DNA of 64,000 bases from Mesorhabditis belari. Taxonomy: Eukaryota > Nematoda > Chromadorea > Rhabditida > Rhabditidae. The stretch is from NCBI GenBank assembly GCA_958450365.1, contig CAUEEP010000145.1:310001-374000 (forward strand). The letters run 5' to 3'. Made by a program: the position numbers and the translations under genes. The notes below the pieces were generated by a model. The model did not search any database and had not been told where the DNA came from. It saw only the letters and a program-made list of their open reading frames with translations. Below are positions 52,997-64,000 of the stretch, piece after piece (position 1 is the stretch's first letter; each line of letters starts with the position of its first letter).

Positions 52997-55900
52997 TTAT
53001 ACAACCTTGATCCATTTGCGGAGCTGAAGCAAAGCGTCGGCTAGTGTTGGGTCCAATTTGATTCGAATTCTGAAAGCAATTTGATCATCTCCAAGCAAAA
53101 TAAACGAAAATTGAATGAATTTAGTGGGAATGTTGAGAATTTGTAAGCTTTTTGTTAAAAAGAAAGCTTAGGACTGTTCCATGTTCTCCGGCAATTCAAA
53201 AGTCTCAATTTGTCAAGTTTATTAATCCAGTTCTCCGCATACTTAAATTTAGAATCAAAGTCTTTTCACCAATCTCGTTTAATCATATTGAATCAAAATA
53301 AACTGCGTTTGAATAAACGACATTCGATGATCAACTTTCTACATTGAGGATTTAAGTTTTAAACGTTTATTGCTTGAATTAAATCAATAAACTTACGTGT
53401 CGCCAATCAAAACTTCTCCATTTTCACTTTTCTTCACAAGCCCAGCCGCAAAGAGAATCAATTGAACCGGTGAAATTGTCGAGATTTCTTGGCAGTGAAC
53501 TTTTTTATTGCTTTGGGTCTGAAAGAGTTGAATTTCATTTGTTTTAAGCTTTTACCTTTTCGTTGAAAAAGCAAATTCGATTCGCTGCTTGATTGTTCGT
53601 GTGAGCGACAGAAATCGAGTTGATCTCGGGACAGTCTTGAGCAATCGTTATGATCTTTTTCTGGAAAAAATCATTCCAATTTCTATTTAGATATATATTT
53701 TAATTCAAAATTTTAGAAATCTAAACGATTGATTTTTTTAAATCTTTGAGAAATGTACCGATTCTTTATCAATGACTCCGGTATTCGGGTAAAAAGCTCG
53801 AGAGAGGATGCCCAGGGACAGCGAAGGATTCTCCTGAATATTGTATAAAATTTTGGTTAGCGGGCATTTGATACGCGCCTCGCCCCCTTTGCCATTGCCA
53901 ATCCAACTTTGAACTCAAATTTCTTATTGTCGAGCTGACCAATTTAAGCATTCTTGATATCATTGGATGCGCCAAGTCTTTCTCTGTCGATTGGTACAAA
54001 AACTATTTAAATTGGACAGCCCAACACCAAGATATTTGAGCTCAAAGTTTGGTTGGCAATGGCAAAGGGGTAGAGACGCGTATAAAAGGTCCCACAACCA
54101 CAACCGCGCCCCCTTTTGCCATTGGCAATCTAGCTTTGAGCTAGCTTAAAACTACCGTACTTCCTTCGTTTTCTTCTGCGGATTTTTGACGAAGTGACGC
54201 TCTAAGATTTGAAGTAGTTGCAAGTTCGATCGCCTTAAAAATGGTTAAATTGTCATTGAGCTTGAGCACAAAAGCTCTGACTATTAGCGAATTTGATATG
54301 AAAAGCATTGATTTACATAGATCAAGCAAATAAACCTTAATCAAAAACATCAATAACAGTGCTCCAGTTGAACAAAGAATTACCGTCAAGACTGTCATAC
54401 TACCTCACTCACCTAATGACGGTGAGAAGTGTTGCGTAGTCTAACTTCGAACACGTTTTCACAATAGTGGTTTATGCTACAATGCGCGCTTAGGTATCAA
54501 AAAATAGCTGAAATTCAGGGCTATTTTTTGAAATCAAAGACGCATTTTTTGAAATTACGAGTGCTTTAAAAAAAATGAAATACTAAAAAACTTTTGCGAC
54601 TGCACGACTGTACGTGAGGCGGGGTACTATTACAGTATTTACAGTAGCAGAGTTAGGTTTGAGATATACAACAGTATTCACTTCTTTCCCCAACACTTAC
54701 CTTGCTTCCCGCATCGCACCACCATCTAAAGAATACGTCTTCAGAAAAGCTTTCTGATCCGCTTCGTAAAGTAACTGGAAATTGGTAATCTCATAATATT
54801 ACTAGCAATTCGGTGTCTTGCAATGTTATAATATAATGCAAAGGTCAGTAATTACTATCCAAGTACAACAAAAATCAACCGCAAATTTCTCAGCCACTAA
54901 TTTCATCACTTCATGATCCGATGGCGTTGGGATCTTCTTTATGTAGCTGCTGAAACAAATTTTTTTCAACTTTCTCAGCTGGCAAACTTTTTCAGCTCCT
55001 TGATTTTGTTAATAGCTTTCTTGGCAATCATTAAATTCCATGGAGCATTTTGAGTATTGCAAATGAGCTCGATAACATGATCGTGAACACTAAAGAGGTT
55101 GCTATGAAAATAGGATTATGTTAAACCACCCAAATAAGCGGCTGAGAATGAGAGCTGATCCAAGATCGACTTCGAGTGGAATTTCAGCCAGAACCCGGCC
55201 AAGAGCCGTCAACCGATCGTGCACATCGAGAGCTCCGATTTCTGGAAATTGGTAGATTACTGGAGTTTCAGAGTCGGCTTGAAATCGAGGTCTAGCTAAA
55301 CATAACCAAAATCAAAACTTGGCTCAAAAAGATTGTTTCTTGATCACAGCTCTCAGCTTTAATATAGCTATAGTTACAGTTTTATTAAATAGTTTTATGC
55401 ATTTTACCTTCTCTGCTAAACATAAAAGAGCTGTAACCATGGATGTATCAAGGGGAAGAGTTCAGAAAATACCAAGAAAGGCTAAGCTAGACCAGGCTAG
55501 CTTAGCAAGCCAGAAGCCTAGATTAGCTAAAAACCAGGTCTGGATTTTAACCAGGACCTGAGCTTGTCTTACCTTGCTTGCAGTTCCCCGAAAAATCTTT
55601 GGTTTAAAGCAAAACTCATAGTTCATAGTTTTTACCTTGTAGCTTACACCTTGCTTCTACAATTCGCAAGCTTGATGGCGGATAAGGGGCTCTTCCCAGA
55701 AAATCTTCCACATCTCCGAGTTTCAGTGCCTAAAATTGTAAAATATGGTTTTCTCTGATCCTTTTTGTATACCTTGATTGTCAAGTAGACATTGTAGAGA
55801 GTTGTATTCAGCAGAGATGACTCGTTGAATTCGTGGTAACTAGAAAAAGGACAGTTACCGTTACCGTAAAAGTTGTAATAGTAACCCCCAACAAAAAAAA

Positions 55901-58900
55901 TAGTGACCCCCCTCTAATAATAGTTTCTCAAATTTGATCTCGATCCTTCAAAAAGCTGGGGTGTTAGAAACGATCCAAGTGGTGCCGACGATCAGCTGAT
56001 TCACTGTTTTAAGCCCGATGACCCGATTCCTACAGGATTATAGTGACTCAGGGATACAAGTGTCGAAAAAGAAATCGATGAGCTTCTGGATCCACTTACT
56101 TCAGCAAATCCTCTCAATTTTCGTTAAGAAGCAGAAATATGTGAGGAAGAATTTAGGTCTGAGGTATCAGTTGATCTAGATTTTTAAATTTCCAAACCAA
56201 AACTTGAAGTAACCAAACCCCCTTTCAGCTGGTTCAATGCTGTTGTTTTTTATCTGCGAGTCCCGCGAAATAGCCTGTAGATTTCAATTCACCAATCCAA
56301 TAGATTTTTAAATTTCTGGTTTTTTTCTTAATTTTTGTTAAATTTTACTTGTTTTGGTAAATAAATAAATTGAAAACTGTTTCTTTAATTATCTTATATT
56401 TTCCAGTTTTGGTCATGTGAATGACAAAAAGTACTATCGAAAAAATAATGCCCCCGAGGCTACTATTACAGCTTTTACGATATCTTAAGTCTCTAAAGTA
56501 ATACCTGTCATATTTCTCCTTGGGGACCATTAAGTAGTACTTTCCTTTTTGACAACGCCCAGCACGGCCTTTTCTAAAATAAAACTTTGTGGGACAGATT
56601 TTAATTCAAGTTCAAGTCCTAATCTCCTTATGAGATTAAGACTTTACTACCTTTGCAAGCAATTTGCTCGTGAGGCGTTGATTGTACAAAAGTAGTTGGT
56701 GTTCGTTTCGGGAGAGAAGCGAGCTACTCGAGCCCTGAATGGTAATGACTGTATTCTTCAAGACTAAAAGGGCTAACCTATGTTAAGTCTTCGGAACTGC
56801 TTGTAATAATTAAAGAAAACTGTTCGGATTGTAATAATCAAAAAGCAACACATCCTATGACTGGCTCAGCTTTTTGCAAAAAAAACCTAGAACTTGGAAT
56901 TGATGATCAAAATTTGCCCATTATAAAAGAAACTCGTTGACTTCGAGTGGAATTTCAACCAGAACCCGGCCAAGTGCCGTCAGCCGATCGACCATGGTAG
57001 ATCGACCATAATAGATAGTAGATCGACCCTGGTAGAAATGGTAGATCGACATCTACCATAACATTTACCCAAAGCTCAATCTTCCAAACAAATCTATTCG
57101 ACTTACAATCCAGAGTCGATCACAAAAACGACATCCTCAATCGTGACACTGCTTTCAGCAAGATTTGTAGAAAGAATAATCTAATTTGTTTTAAAACATG
57201 GCACTTGTGATACTTGTTTCTTTACCTTTCGCTTTCCTTCGCCTTTTGCAAAGACCAATTTCTGTTGCCATTTTGGAAGTTTTGAGTGAAGACACAACAA
57301 TTTGATGGCTTCTTCTAAAAATTGGACTTGATTGAAATTTTGCTGATAGAGCTTACGATCAAGAGCACTGGAATCGCGGAGCAATGTGAAAAGGCGTTTG
57401 ATCTCTCCCCAGCCAGGCAAGAAAACGAGAATCGCACCTTCACCCTCGTTTCCGTCAATGTACTCGATGAGTTGCTAAAAGTTCTATGTACAAATTTCAT
57501 AGATTTTAAGTAATCGTGAGTCTGATCATTTTTACAATCCCTGAATAATGGATTTGTTCTTTCGTTCACGGTTAAGTTTCCGGTATGATATTTAGAATCA
57601 AAGTTCATAGATAAATCCATACATAAACCATGCAATACAATGTTAACTAACACTTTCAAGCAATGAATGTCAAGGAATATCAAGTTACGTTTAGATATCA
57701 AGGTACAGGGTGCGTCAAAATTACTCATACTAGCGCACGACTAAAATAAGAAGAGATTCCTTTCGATTTTGTTTATTTACTCTCAGTTTTTCTTTGTTTT
57801 TTATCATTTACAAATCTAAAATAATGTTTTTTCTGTTTCAGGTAATCGATTTGTTGGGATGGTGAAGCCTTCGATCCACCGTCAATCGATCATCGATCTT
57901 CATCAGTGTGGTGTCTCGGCGCGTTCAATCCAGAATCGCCGAGGAGCAAGTCGAGCTACCGTCTATCAAATAATTGCATGGTTTAAAGCATTGGGAAACA
58001 ACAGGGATCGATTGGGCCGTGGAAGGAAGAGATCTGTGATGACCTATATATATTCAACCTGAACTGGACAACATAGTGCAAAGAGCTATCAATGGAATGG
58101 ATGAGTGTCTTGATGTTTGTGAATTCTTTTACCTGGATCAAATCAAACGGCAACCTCTCATCGATTTTGTGCTCCAAACTGAGAGCCGCCTAAAAAGTAT
58201 TTAGTGCATTCAGTCCAACAAAAGCTTACCATGTCTTCATTCAGTTCAGGCAGAGTATCGAATTTCGCTTCTAATTGAGAATCGTTGCTAGGAGAATGCT
58301 CTTTCTAAACATTGAATTGGACTTAGTTTTGTCTCAGCTTATCAGCTTTAAAAAAAGAAAGAAACCTGTGGATCACTGTTCTCATTTTCGGCAGCTTCAA
58401 GAATTCGCTTCACATCACTCAAATAGAAATCTGAAATTTTGAATGCTTACAGTATTTGAAAATCGTTGAAACAAACCTTCCACTGGGTACGCCGTTTTTC
58501 CCTGAAGCTGAAGGAACCCACAATTCGGGAAGTACTCCTAAAAGCTTACTTTAGAGAAAAAAACCTGTGGAACACTGTTATCATTTTCAATTTGATGGCT
58601 TTGAGGGTATTTTCAAAGAATTTTAACCTGAAGAGAAGCGACATTGATGGTAGCACTCATGATAATAATCTTCAAATCTCGAAACTTTTGCGCCAAATCT
58701 TTTGCAAGAGTCAGAAGGATTTCGATCTGAAACAGAAATTGGATTGGAATGAATTATTAAGAGATTGAATTCGTTTAAGCATTTGATCAACATTTAAACA
58801 ATTTTCAACTATTTGCCCCTTACATCTTTATCCATCTCATGTGCCTCATCAATGAACAAATGGCTGACTCCATGGAGTCCCGACTGCATTTTCCGCAAGA

Positions 58901-61900
58901 GATATCCGGCCGTCACATAGCAAATCGATCCATAACCACGGGGTGAGTTGTTGTCAAATCTGAAAAGTAAATGCAAGAACCATTTCGATTTCATTTGTTT
59001 ATTCACCTCATCGCAAATCCAACCGATCTGTTGGCGATCTTTTCCTTTCGATCCAGAGTTTCTCCTCGTTCTTGAGCAACTCGTTTTGCCAATGACTTGG
59101 CACAGATTCTAAATGCTTGCAATATGGTACTTGCAATGAAATTTTGTATAATTAAAGGGTTTTCTAAGACGTGTCAACTTTCCACCGTACTCTTAACTTT
59201 ATTTTTGTTTATTCCAAGTATTAGTCTATTCGAGAATACCGAAAATACTGGATAAAAACAAAGACAATATTACGATAGTTTATGGGAAGTTGACACATTA
59301 TAGATAGACTACTGGACAATGAAATATCATATTTGAAAAAAAAAACGTCACTTTCGCGCGCCTGTAACTCCATTGTCTTTACCGTATTTCTAAATATTAA
59401 TATTACCATTGTGTAGCCCTTGAAAAGAGCTTTCAGAAAATGCATAACACTAATAGTTTAAACTCAAAGACAAGAGAGTTACAGACGCGCGAAAGTGACG
59501 ATCGTTTTTTCAAATATGATATTTCATTGTCCAGTACTGTAGACTAAACCAAATACATTATAGCAAACAACTCGTTAACACAACACAACAGCAAACACAT
59601 TATAGTGCACAACCTCCTTGGTTGAGTGATGAAGGCAACAAAGCTGGCACCTTGTTCCCGTGCGAGATGATTCTCCAGGAGGAATTGGGGAATCTACAAA
59701 TCATACCATGATGTCAGAAATTAAATTGAAAATATCCAAATTTAAGTTAGATCTAGAGTGGCAAAGAGTAAGACCTGTGTCGATTTTCCACACCCAGTGC
59801 TTCCCTGTACCACCACAACTTGGTTCTTGGCGATGAGGTCAATTATCTAAATTTTTGAACTGTACATTGAACCAAACAAATTTGCACCTCCTTCTTCTTT
59901 TTATGAATTGGTAAGCTTTCTCGTCGTTTCCAGATCCTCTGCTGAGCCATCTCTTCGTCTGTCAGTTGCTCCTTCTTCAGTTTTTTTCAATTGCAATCCT
60001 CTTTTGAAGCGATTTCATGTGTTTTTGCGTCAATTTCTGATTTGCGTCCTAAAAGTGAGTCTTGAGTTCGATTGTTGTTTTTGCATTTCAACTAGAAAAA
60101 CGAATTAAATTCTTACTGGTGGTGGAAAAGGTGGTTCCCAAGTGATCGATTTAGAAATTTCATCGATAGTTCGGCTGGGAGTTGATGAGAGAGACGCAAG
60201 TGGAGAGTCCTATTAGGTTGGAAAGAGAGTTCTCAGAAAAAGTTTGACTGGAATTTCTTAAAGAGGAATTCACCAATTCAAGAACATTTTCTTCTATCAT
60301 TTATAAATAACCGAGTCTACCAGCTGCTAAATTCAGCGGAGTTTTTGGGTTCACCAAACTTTCTTGGTGAGCCTCGAGTTTTGCTAAACACCTTCGAGAA
60401 TGTTAAGCAGTGCCGCCAGCTCCGAAAAACACTTATAGCTCTGCTTTGAACAAAGATATCAAAAAACTAATCACAGATTCGCAGCAGAATATTCAGTTTA
60501 CAAGAAACAAAATTCAATTTTTTTAAATTAAGCAAAATTGTTTTGGTATTTATCAGCATTTAGCAAATAGCAAAGTTTCTAAATGCTAAACTGCTAAACT
60601 GCTAAATCCATTTAGCAAAATTGCTAGATGAGTAAATCGGTAAATATTAGGTTCGAAAGAAAGTTCTCGGAAAAAGTTTGACTGAAATTTCTTAAAAACA
60701 AATCCACCAATTCAAGAACATTTTCTTCTATTATTTACAAGTCAACTCAAAGAAATTACTCGTAAAGAAATGAGTGCAGCTTTCCCGTTAAATTTTAGGG
60801 ATTTTTGAAAAAGTATTATTTTCCAGCTTAAATTCAGCTCACTTTTTGCACCAGAAAAACGATTTTCTATAAGGTAAAGCCAGCATAAATGAATCTCTAT
60901 TTTACACTCTATAATCTCTATTCTTGGCCAAAAATTCTTGACAGAGGAGCTGTATTTTAAAAAAGAGTTTTTTCGTGTCATCTTCTTGGCACTGTATATT
61001 TGCTAGAATGGGTCATGCTGAAAAGTTAAAGCATTAGATGACATTTGCCTTAATCACAAATTTTCCCTATTTTAAGTACTTGATTTTAAGTTTTGAATGG
61101 GACCCATTGCTTATTCATTAACCATTTCAAAACTTGTCTAAAGCCTGGTCACTCAAAAAGTGACCAAGTCACTGTCGTGACGATCTCGTGATCGAGATTG
61201 CCACGTATGGAAATGGCCAGCTAGGCACCTACAGTGGCGGAAAATTAAATAGCACCGAGGGAATTATTTCGTGTCTTCTCTCTCGTGCATTATTTTAACT
61301 TACTTTCAAAAGTAAAGTAAAATATAGTTCAATATACATCTATTAAACAGTTTTCGAGTTTTCTGAAAAAACTTTGAGGCACTTAAAAATGCATGAAAAT
61401 AAAAGTATAGTTTTACAACTTTTTCCTGAGGCGTTTTAGAGCATGATAATGTTCAGCAAAAAGATTCTCCGTATTCGATTTAGTGGGAATAAGCTTTTAG
61501 TTTGTGGAAATTCGTTGAAATTTAAGGGTTTTCGGGCCTTTCAAAGTGCTCAAAAACGACGATTTTTGGCTATTTTTGCCGTTTTTCCCTTTTTTGACCC
61601 TTTTTGAGCACCCAAAATTCATTGCTTGGTTTTTGAGAAATGAACTTTTTCTACGAGCTTTCTTGCCAACCTAATTGAATTTTGCATATAAAATTGCCAG
61701 GTTCCCGGATGTTTTTGCTTTCATATAATGGACTAGTGTTAGTTTAGAAAGAAAACCAAAATTAAAACCAGATCAAGCTCTTCTTTGCGTTGATTAAATA
61801 CTTTGCTCACCTCTCCACGAACAGCTACAACTTTTTGTGCCAATTTCATCGCTTCAGGTGTTGATATGACTTCAAATTTGAACTCCTGGAACGATGTTAC

Positions 61901-63565
61901 TTAAAAAGTGCAATTGCTTAAGCTTAAGCTTAAAACTTAAAACGTTTACTTGTCTCTTCGATTGCATCACTTCCTGTTGTTCCTCACAACTCTTGAGAAA
62001 ACCAAAGGGATAGCATTGGCGGATGAGATTCAGCTGTAAAAAAGAATATTAATAAAAGATACAGTTGACACGATAAAAAAACTAGTAGAAAATGGATACC
62101 TTGCTTTGTTTGCTAATCCTGTATTTAATACGGCAGAAGTGTTATAATCTGGTCTGTAAATCAGTCCCGGATCCTGTGACTTTTTGTGGACTAGGCCTAG
62201 GCAAGCAGAGATCTTTTGCGGATCAGGCTTGCAGCAAAGCTAGGACAGGATCTGGCTTCTGATCTGGCTTAGAATTCAACTGGACTGAGACCGTATGCTC
62301 TGTTCCCAGAGAATTCCCGCACGAATTCGCTGAGAGGGTATTCCCGCGGAACGTACTTTTTATACAAAGTATTGGATTGACGGGTATGACATTTTCAAAT
62401 GAAATTTTTATTTAGTTAACCATTTCAAATCATTCCAAATATTCGCCATTATTTTCTCTGATTTATGCCAATTTTAGTGCAAGAAGTCGAATGTCTCATT
62501 CGTAAAAAATCTTCGCTTTTGATTCAAAGAAGACTTATGTGACGAAAGTCAAAAAAGAGAAAGACTTATGTGACTTATGTGAATTCCGCCGGAACGGAGC
62601 ATACGGCCTCAGGCCAGTTCAATTCTGGACAAGCCAGAGCCAGAGCAGACGGGCTCTGGTCCATTTGGAATAATCCTATCCTACATTATAAGTTCTGTTC
62701 AACTCCTAGCATTCAACTTTTAACAAGTTACCCGGAAATCGATCAAGCACGCTTCTTTGCAATCGCCCGATCCTTTAGCGATGATACCTGTAAACTTTAT
62801 GATAATTTATTAGCCTAACCTTTGTACCTCTCCTTTTGTTGCCCTGTTTGACATGAACTTTCTCCTCGCAAGCATATGATCTAAAATCAAAAATATTGTC
62901 AGCTGAAAAGAAGAACTAGATTCAAACTCTGATCGTCTAATATCAACTCTTGTAAAGTATTCAAAAACTCACACAATGCTCTCACCACCAAAATATTTGA
63001 TCTCGGGCTGCATCTCAGCGCTCAATCCAATTCCTTTCAATAGCTGATGGAAATGCTGAAAATTTGGATAAAATTCAAATCGATTTAAGTGTTTGAAGAA
63101 ACATTTTATTGTCTTTAGATTAAATTCAACTTTGCAAACTTATTTTCCACTAAACTCACCTTATTAGCCGTTTCCCTTGTCCATCCACCGTGAAATTTCG
63201 CCATGTAATCCTCTTGTCCAATATGATCGATTGTCGATTGAAGAACGGGCTAAACATCACTTTTTCTGTAACCCTATGCTGTATGGAAACTAGATTTTAC
63301 ATCATGACATGGTGGCAATCGGGATCGCAGTGCAAACGCAGAAAATTCATTGCGGAAGAAGTAGACATAGTTCGCAAAGTCGGCTCTGGCTGCCGTTTTC
63401 TAAAATTGTCAGATTTAAACAGTTTTTTCGAAAATCTTTAAAACTTACTGCTTCATCTAGGCTAACATTTGTGCTTTGCGCAATGTATGAATCGCCTTTG
63501 ATTTGGTAACGAACAAGGTGGCTAAAATTGTTTGTGGATACGGTGACGCTATCTGGTTGTACAGG
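52997..63565 (-). CDS. DHX9/RNA helicase A-like DExH-box helicase (5' end beyond window)
   Basis: Thirty-three exons, all in phase except one base in exon 60048-59888. High ends descend 63565, 63399, 63249, 63055, 62880, 62033, 61885, 60209, 60048, 59846, 59693, 59108, 58959, 58726, 58537, 58430, 58304, 58189, 57474, 57180, 56734, 56573, 55839, 55729, 55291, 55101, 54949, 54774, 54201, 53833, 53660, 53518, 53069. About 1024 aa are visible. N-terminal dsRBD-like parts: SYIAQST...AKTAARADFANYV and GGWTRETANK. Helicase motifs: GSTGCGKST (303-311), TQPRR (335-339), DEAH (410-413), SAT (442-444), FLPGW (555-559), STNLAESSVT (624-633), KGRAGR (674-679). The HA2/OB region follows (FLGRAPYPPSSL, LGILSRAFYPNTG, SPVQLILFAAGL). 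Such proteins unwind RNA and RNA:DNA duplexes, mainly in the nucleus. Odd points: DEAH instead of the DEIH usual for DHX9, no RGG tail, and a one-base deletion in exon 9. Confidence 0.88.
53868..54140. mobile_element. Fold-back family E, copy 3 (intron 29 of helicase)
   Basis: Inverted arms GCCATTGCCAATCCAACTTT / complement around a GGATGCGCCAAGTCTTTCTC core; reverse orientation to the copies at 33474 and 33960. It fills most of the intron. Confidence 0.75.
54410..54655. repeat. Interspersed repeat shared with 32795-32955
   Basis: Shares AGCTGAAATTCAGGGCTATT and GGGTACTATTACAGTATTTA with the secreted-gene intron copy. Confidence 0.65.
56937..56989 (-). pseudogene. Copy of helicase exon 25 inside a helicase intron
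   Basis: Positions 56937-56989 match 55169-55222 (CTTCGAGTGGAATTTC, CCAGAACCCGGCCAAG) in the same orientation with a few changes, followed by short ATGGTAGATCGACC repeats. No splice sites suggest use as an exon. Confidence 0.8.
57716..58070 (+). mobile_element. 5' part of a Tc1/mariner (maT-like) transposon
   Basis: Begins after TA with CAGGGTGCGTCAAAATTACT, sharing the first dozen bases with the element at 29663. A plus-strand frame (57859-58062) encodes a helix-turn-helix N-terminus (IIDLHQCGVSARSIQNRRGA, ATVYQIIAWFKALG, RLGRGRKRS). The rest of the transposase and the right end are missing. It lies in helicase intron 18. Confidence 0.75.
59306..59542. mobile_element. Palindromic element in helicase intron 11
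   Basis: About 237 bp; both ends read CTGGACAATGAAATATCATA inward, followed by GTCACTTTCGCGCG and TGTAACTC. It resembles a Tc1-type MITE. A related end occurs at 19007-19021. Confidence 0.8.
60224..60311. repeat. Direct repeat in helicase intron 8 (pair at 60651-60739)
   Basis: About 88 bp around CCAATTCAAGAACATTTTCT, repeated at 60651-60739. Sequence related to TTAGCAAATAG/CTAAACTGCTAAA lies between. Confidence 0.75.
60651..60739. repeat. Direct repeat in helicase intron 8, second copy
   Basis: Partner of 60224-60311. The next segment, 60903-61835, is the source or twin of the displaced copy at 39955-40577. Confidence 0.75.
62034..62819. other. Large helicase intron 5, mostly unrecognised
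   Basis: Sequence rich in CTGGTCTGG/CAGATC-like motifs (62150-62290). No exon, transposase or clear inverted repeat was found, so this is probably insertion debris. Confidence 0.4.
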
Positions 63566-64000
63566 CTGCAGAGAAAGTTTTGTCCTTCTTAAAATTCTCT
63601 CTAAAAGCTTCCTCGTTCATTTTATTTTATAAGTGTTTATAGCTAAAAAATAGCCAATCTCTTACAGACTTTAAATCTTATTACAGTTTTTAAAGAGCTT
63701 CTTTAGACTTTTAAATAGCTTCTTTAGACTTTTAAATAGATTCTTTATTTAAGCAAAAATCATTTCTTCAACAATGTAGTAGATTATGTGATCGTTATGT
63801 GATTTTTTGGGGATCCGAAAAATGGACACCGAACAATAGAGTGGAATGCCGCTACTACTAGATGATTTACAGGACTAATTGTTATATCTCAAAATCTAAA
63901 GAGCTATTTTGCAAGAAAAGAGCTTTGGATTTTAATTCGCTATTGCTCAAAACGAAAACTCTCAACAAGAGATTCCGTGGAAGAGATTTGCGATGCTGAA
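63566..64000. other. Helicase upstream intron or flank
   Basis: The first visible helicase exon begins in mid-domain, so its upstream exons must lie here or beyond 64000. I could not find a convincing exon here; a short TTTAGACTTTTAAATAG repeat lies at 63700-63745. Confidence 0.4.

Noticed and set aside
1..64000. CRISPR arrays, bacterial operons, prophage
   Set aside because: The tandem repeats lack spacer structure, and all genes have spliceosomal introns except the F-box-like and transposase frames; the sequence is eukaryotic.

Overview
This window is nuclear DNA from a nematode. The evidence is AT-rich sequence, many short introns ending in TTTTCAG-type acceptors, a (TTAGGC)n array, a displaced 5S rRNA/SL1 spliced-leader unit, and nematode-typical gene families (Str-type chemoreceptor, C6 domain, CUB-like secreted protein, F-box-like protein, Ly6-like tail). 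A rhabditid (clade V) worm is the best guess; I cannot name the genus. All gene models were read by hand from splice signals and reading-frame phase. The intron phases agree at every junction of each multi-exon model, which is the main support for them.

Layout: 1-5.1 kb, a signal-peptide exon running off the left edge, a 9-exon 7TM chemoreceptor on + (972-4102), and a second copy of the signal exon with its upstream region. 6.0-13.7 kb, a 17-exon SLC2/GLUT-like sugar transporter on -, whose introns hold an intact mariner, palindromic elements and a tRNA-like sequence. 14-24.6 kb, gene-poor: several families of short inverted-repeat elements, minisatellites and an orphan Ly6-like/GPI exon. 24.7-29.4 kb, a CUB-like, Thr/Ser-rich GPI-type surface protein on +; its introns hold the 5S/SL1 unit, three minisatellites and the telomere-type array. 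29.7-30.7 kb, a dead Tc1/mariner element with a GC-rich insert. 31-34.6 kb, an 8-cysteine secreted protein on +. 36.7-38.9 kb, another secreted protein on +. 39-40.6 kb, a mosaic of duplicated gene pieces. 40.9-42.7 kb, a secreted Gly/Pro/His-rich C6-domain protein on -. 45.1-45.9 kb, a Ginger-like integrase transposon. 47.8-49.1 kb, a single-exon F-box-like gene on -. 51.0-51.7 kb, a small HVA1/TUDOR-like gene on +. 53.0-63.6 kb and beyond the right edge, a 33-exon DHX9/RNA-helicase-A-like gene on -.

The genes do not form an obvious pathway or operon; several encode secreted or surface proteins. The most striking content is non-genic: at least five families of short terminal-inverted-repeat elements, three tRNA-Ser(AGA) copies with duplicated flanks, scattered copies of gene fragments, and about a dozen minisatellites with unrelated units. 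The best candidates for something undescribed are the integrase element at 45148-45924, with TATA target-site duplications shared by a smaller relative, and the 5S/SL1 unit inside a protein-gene intron.
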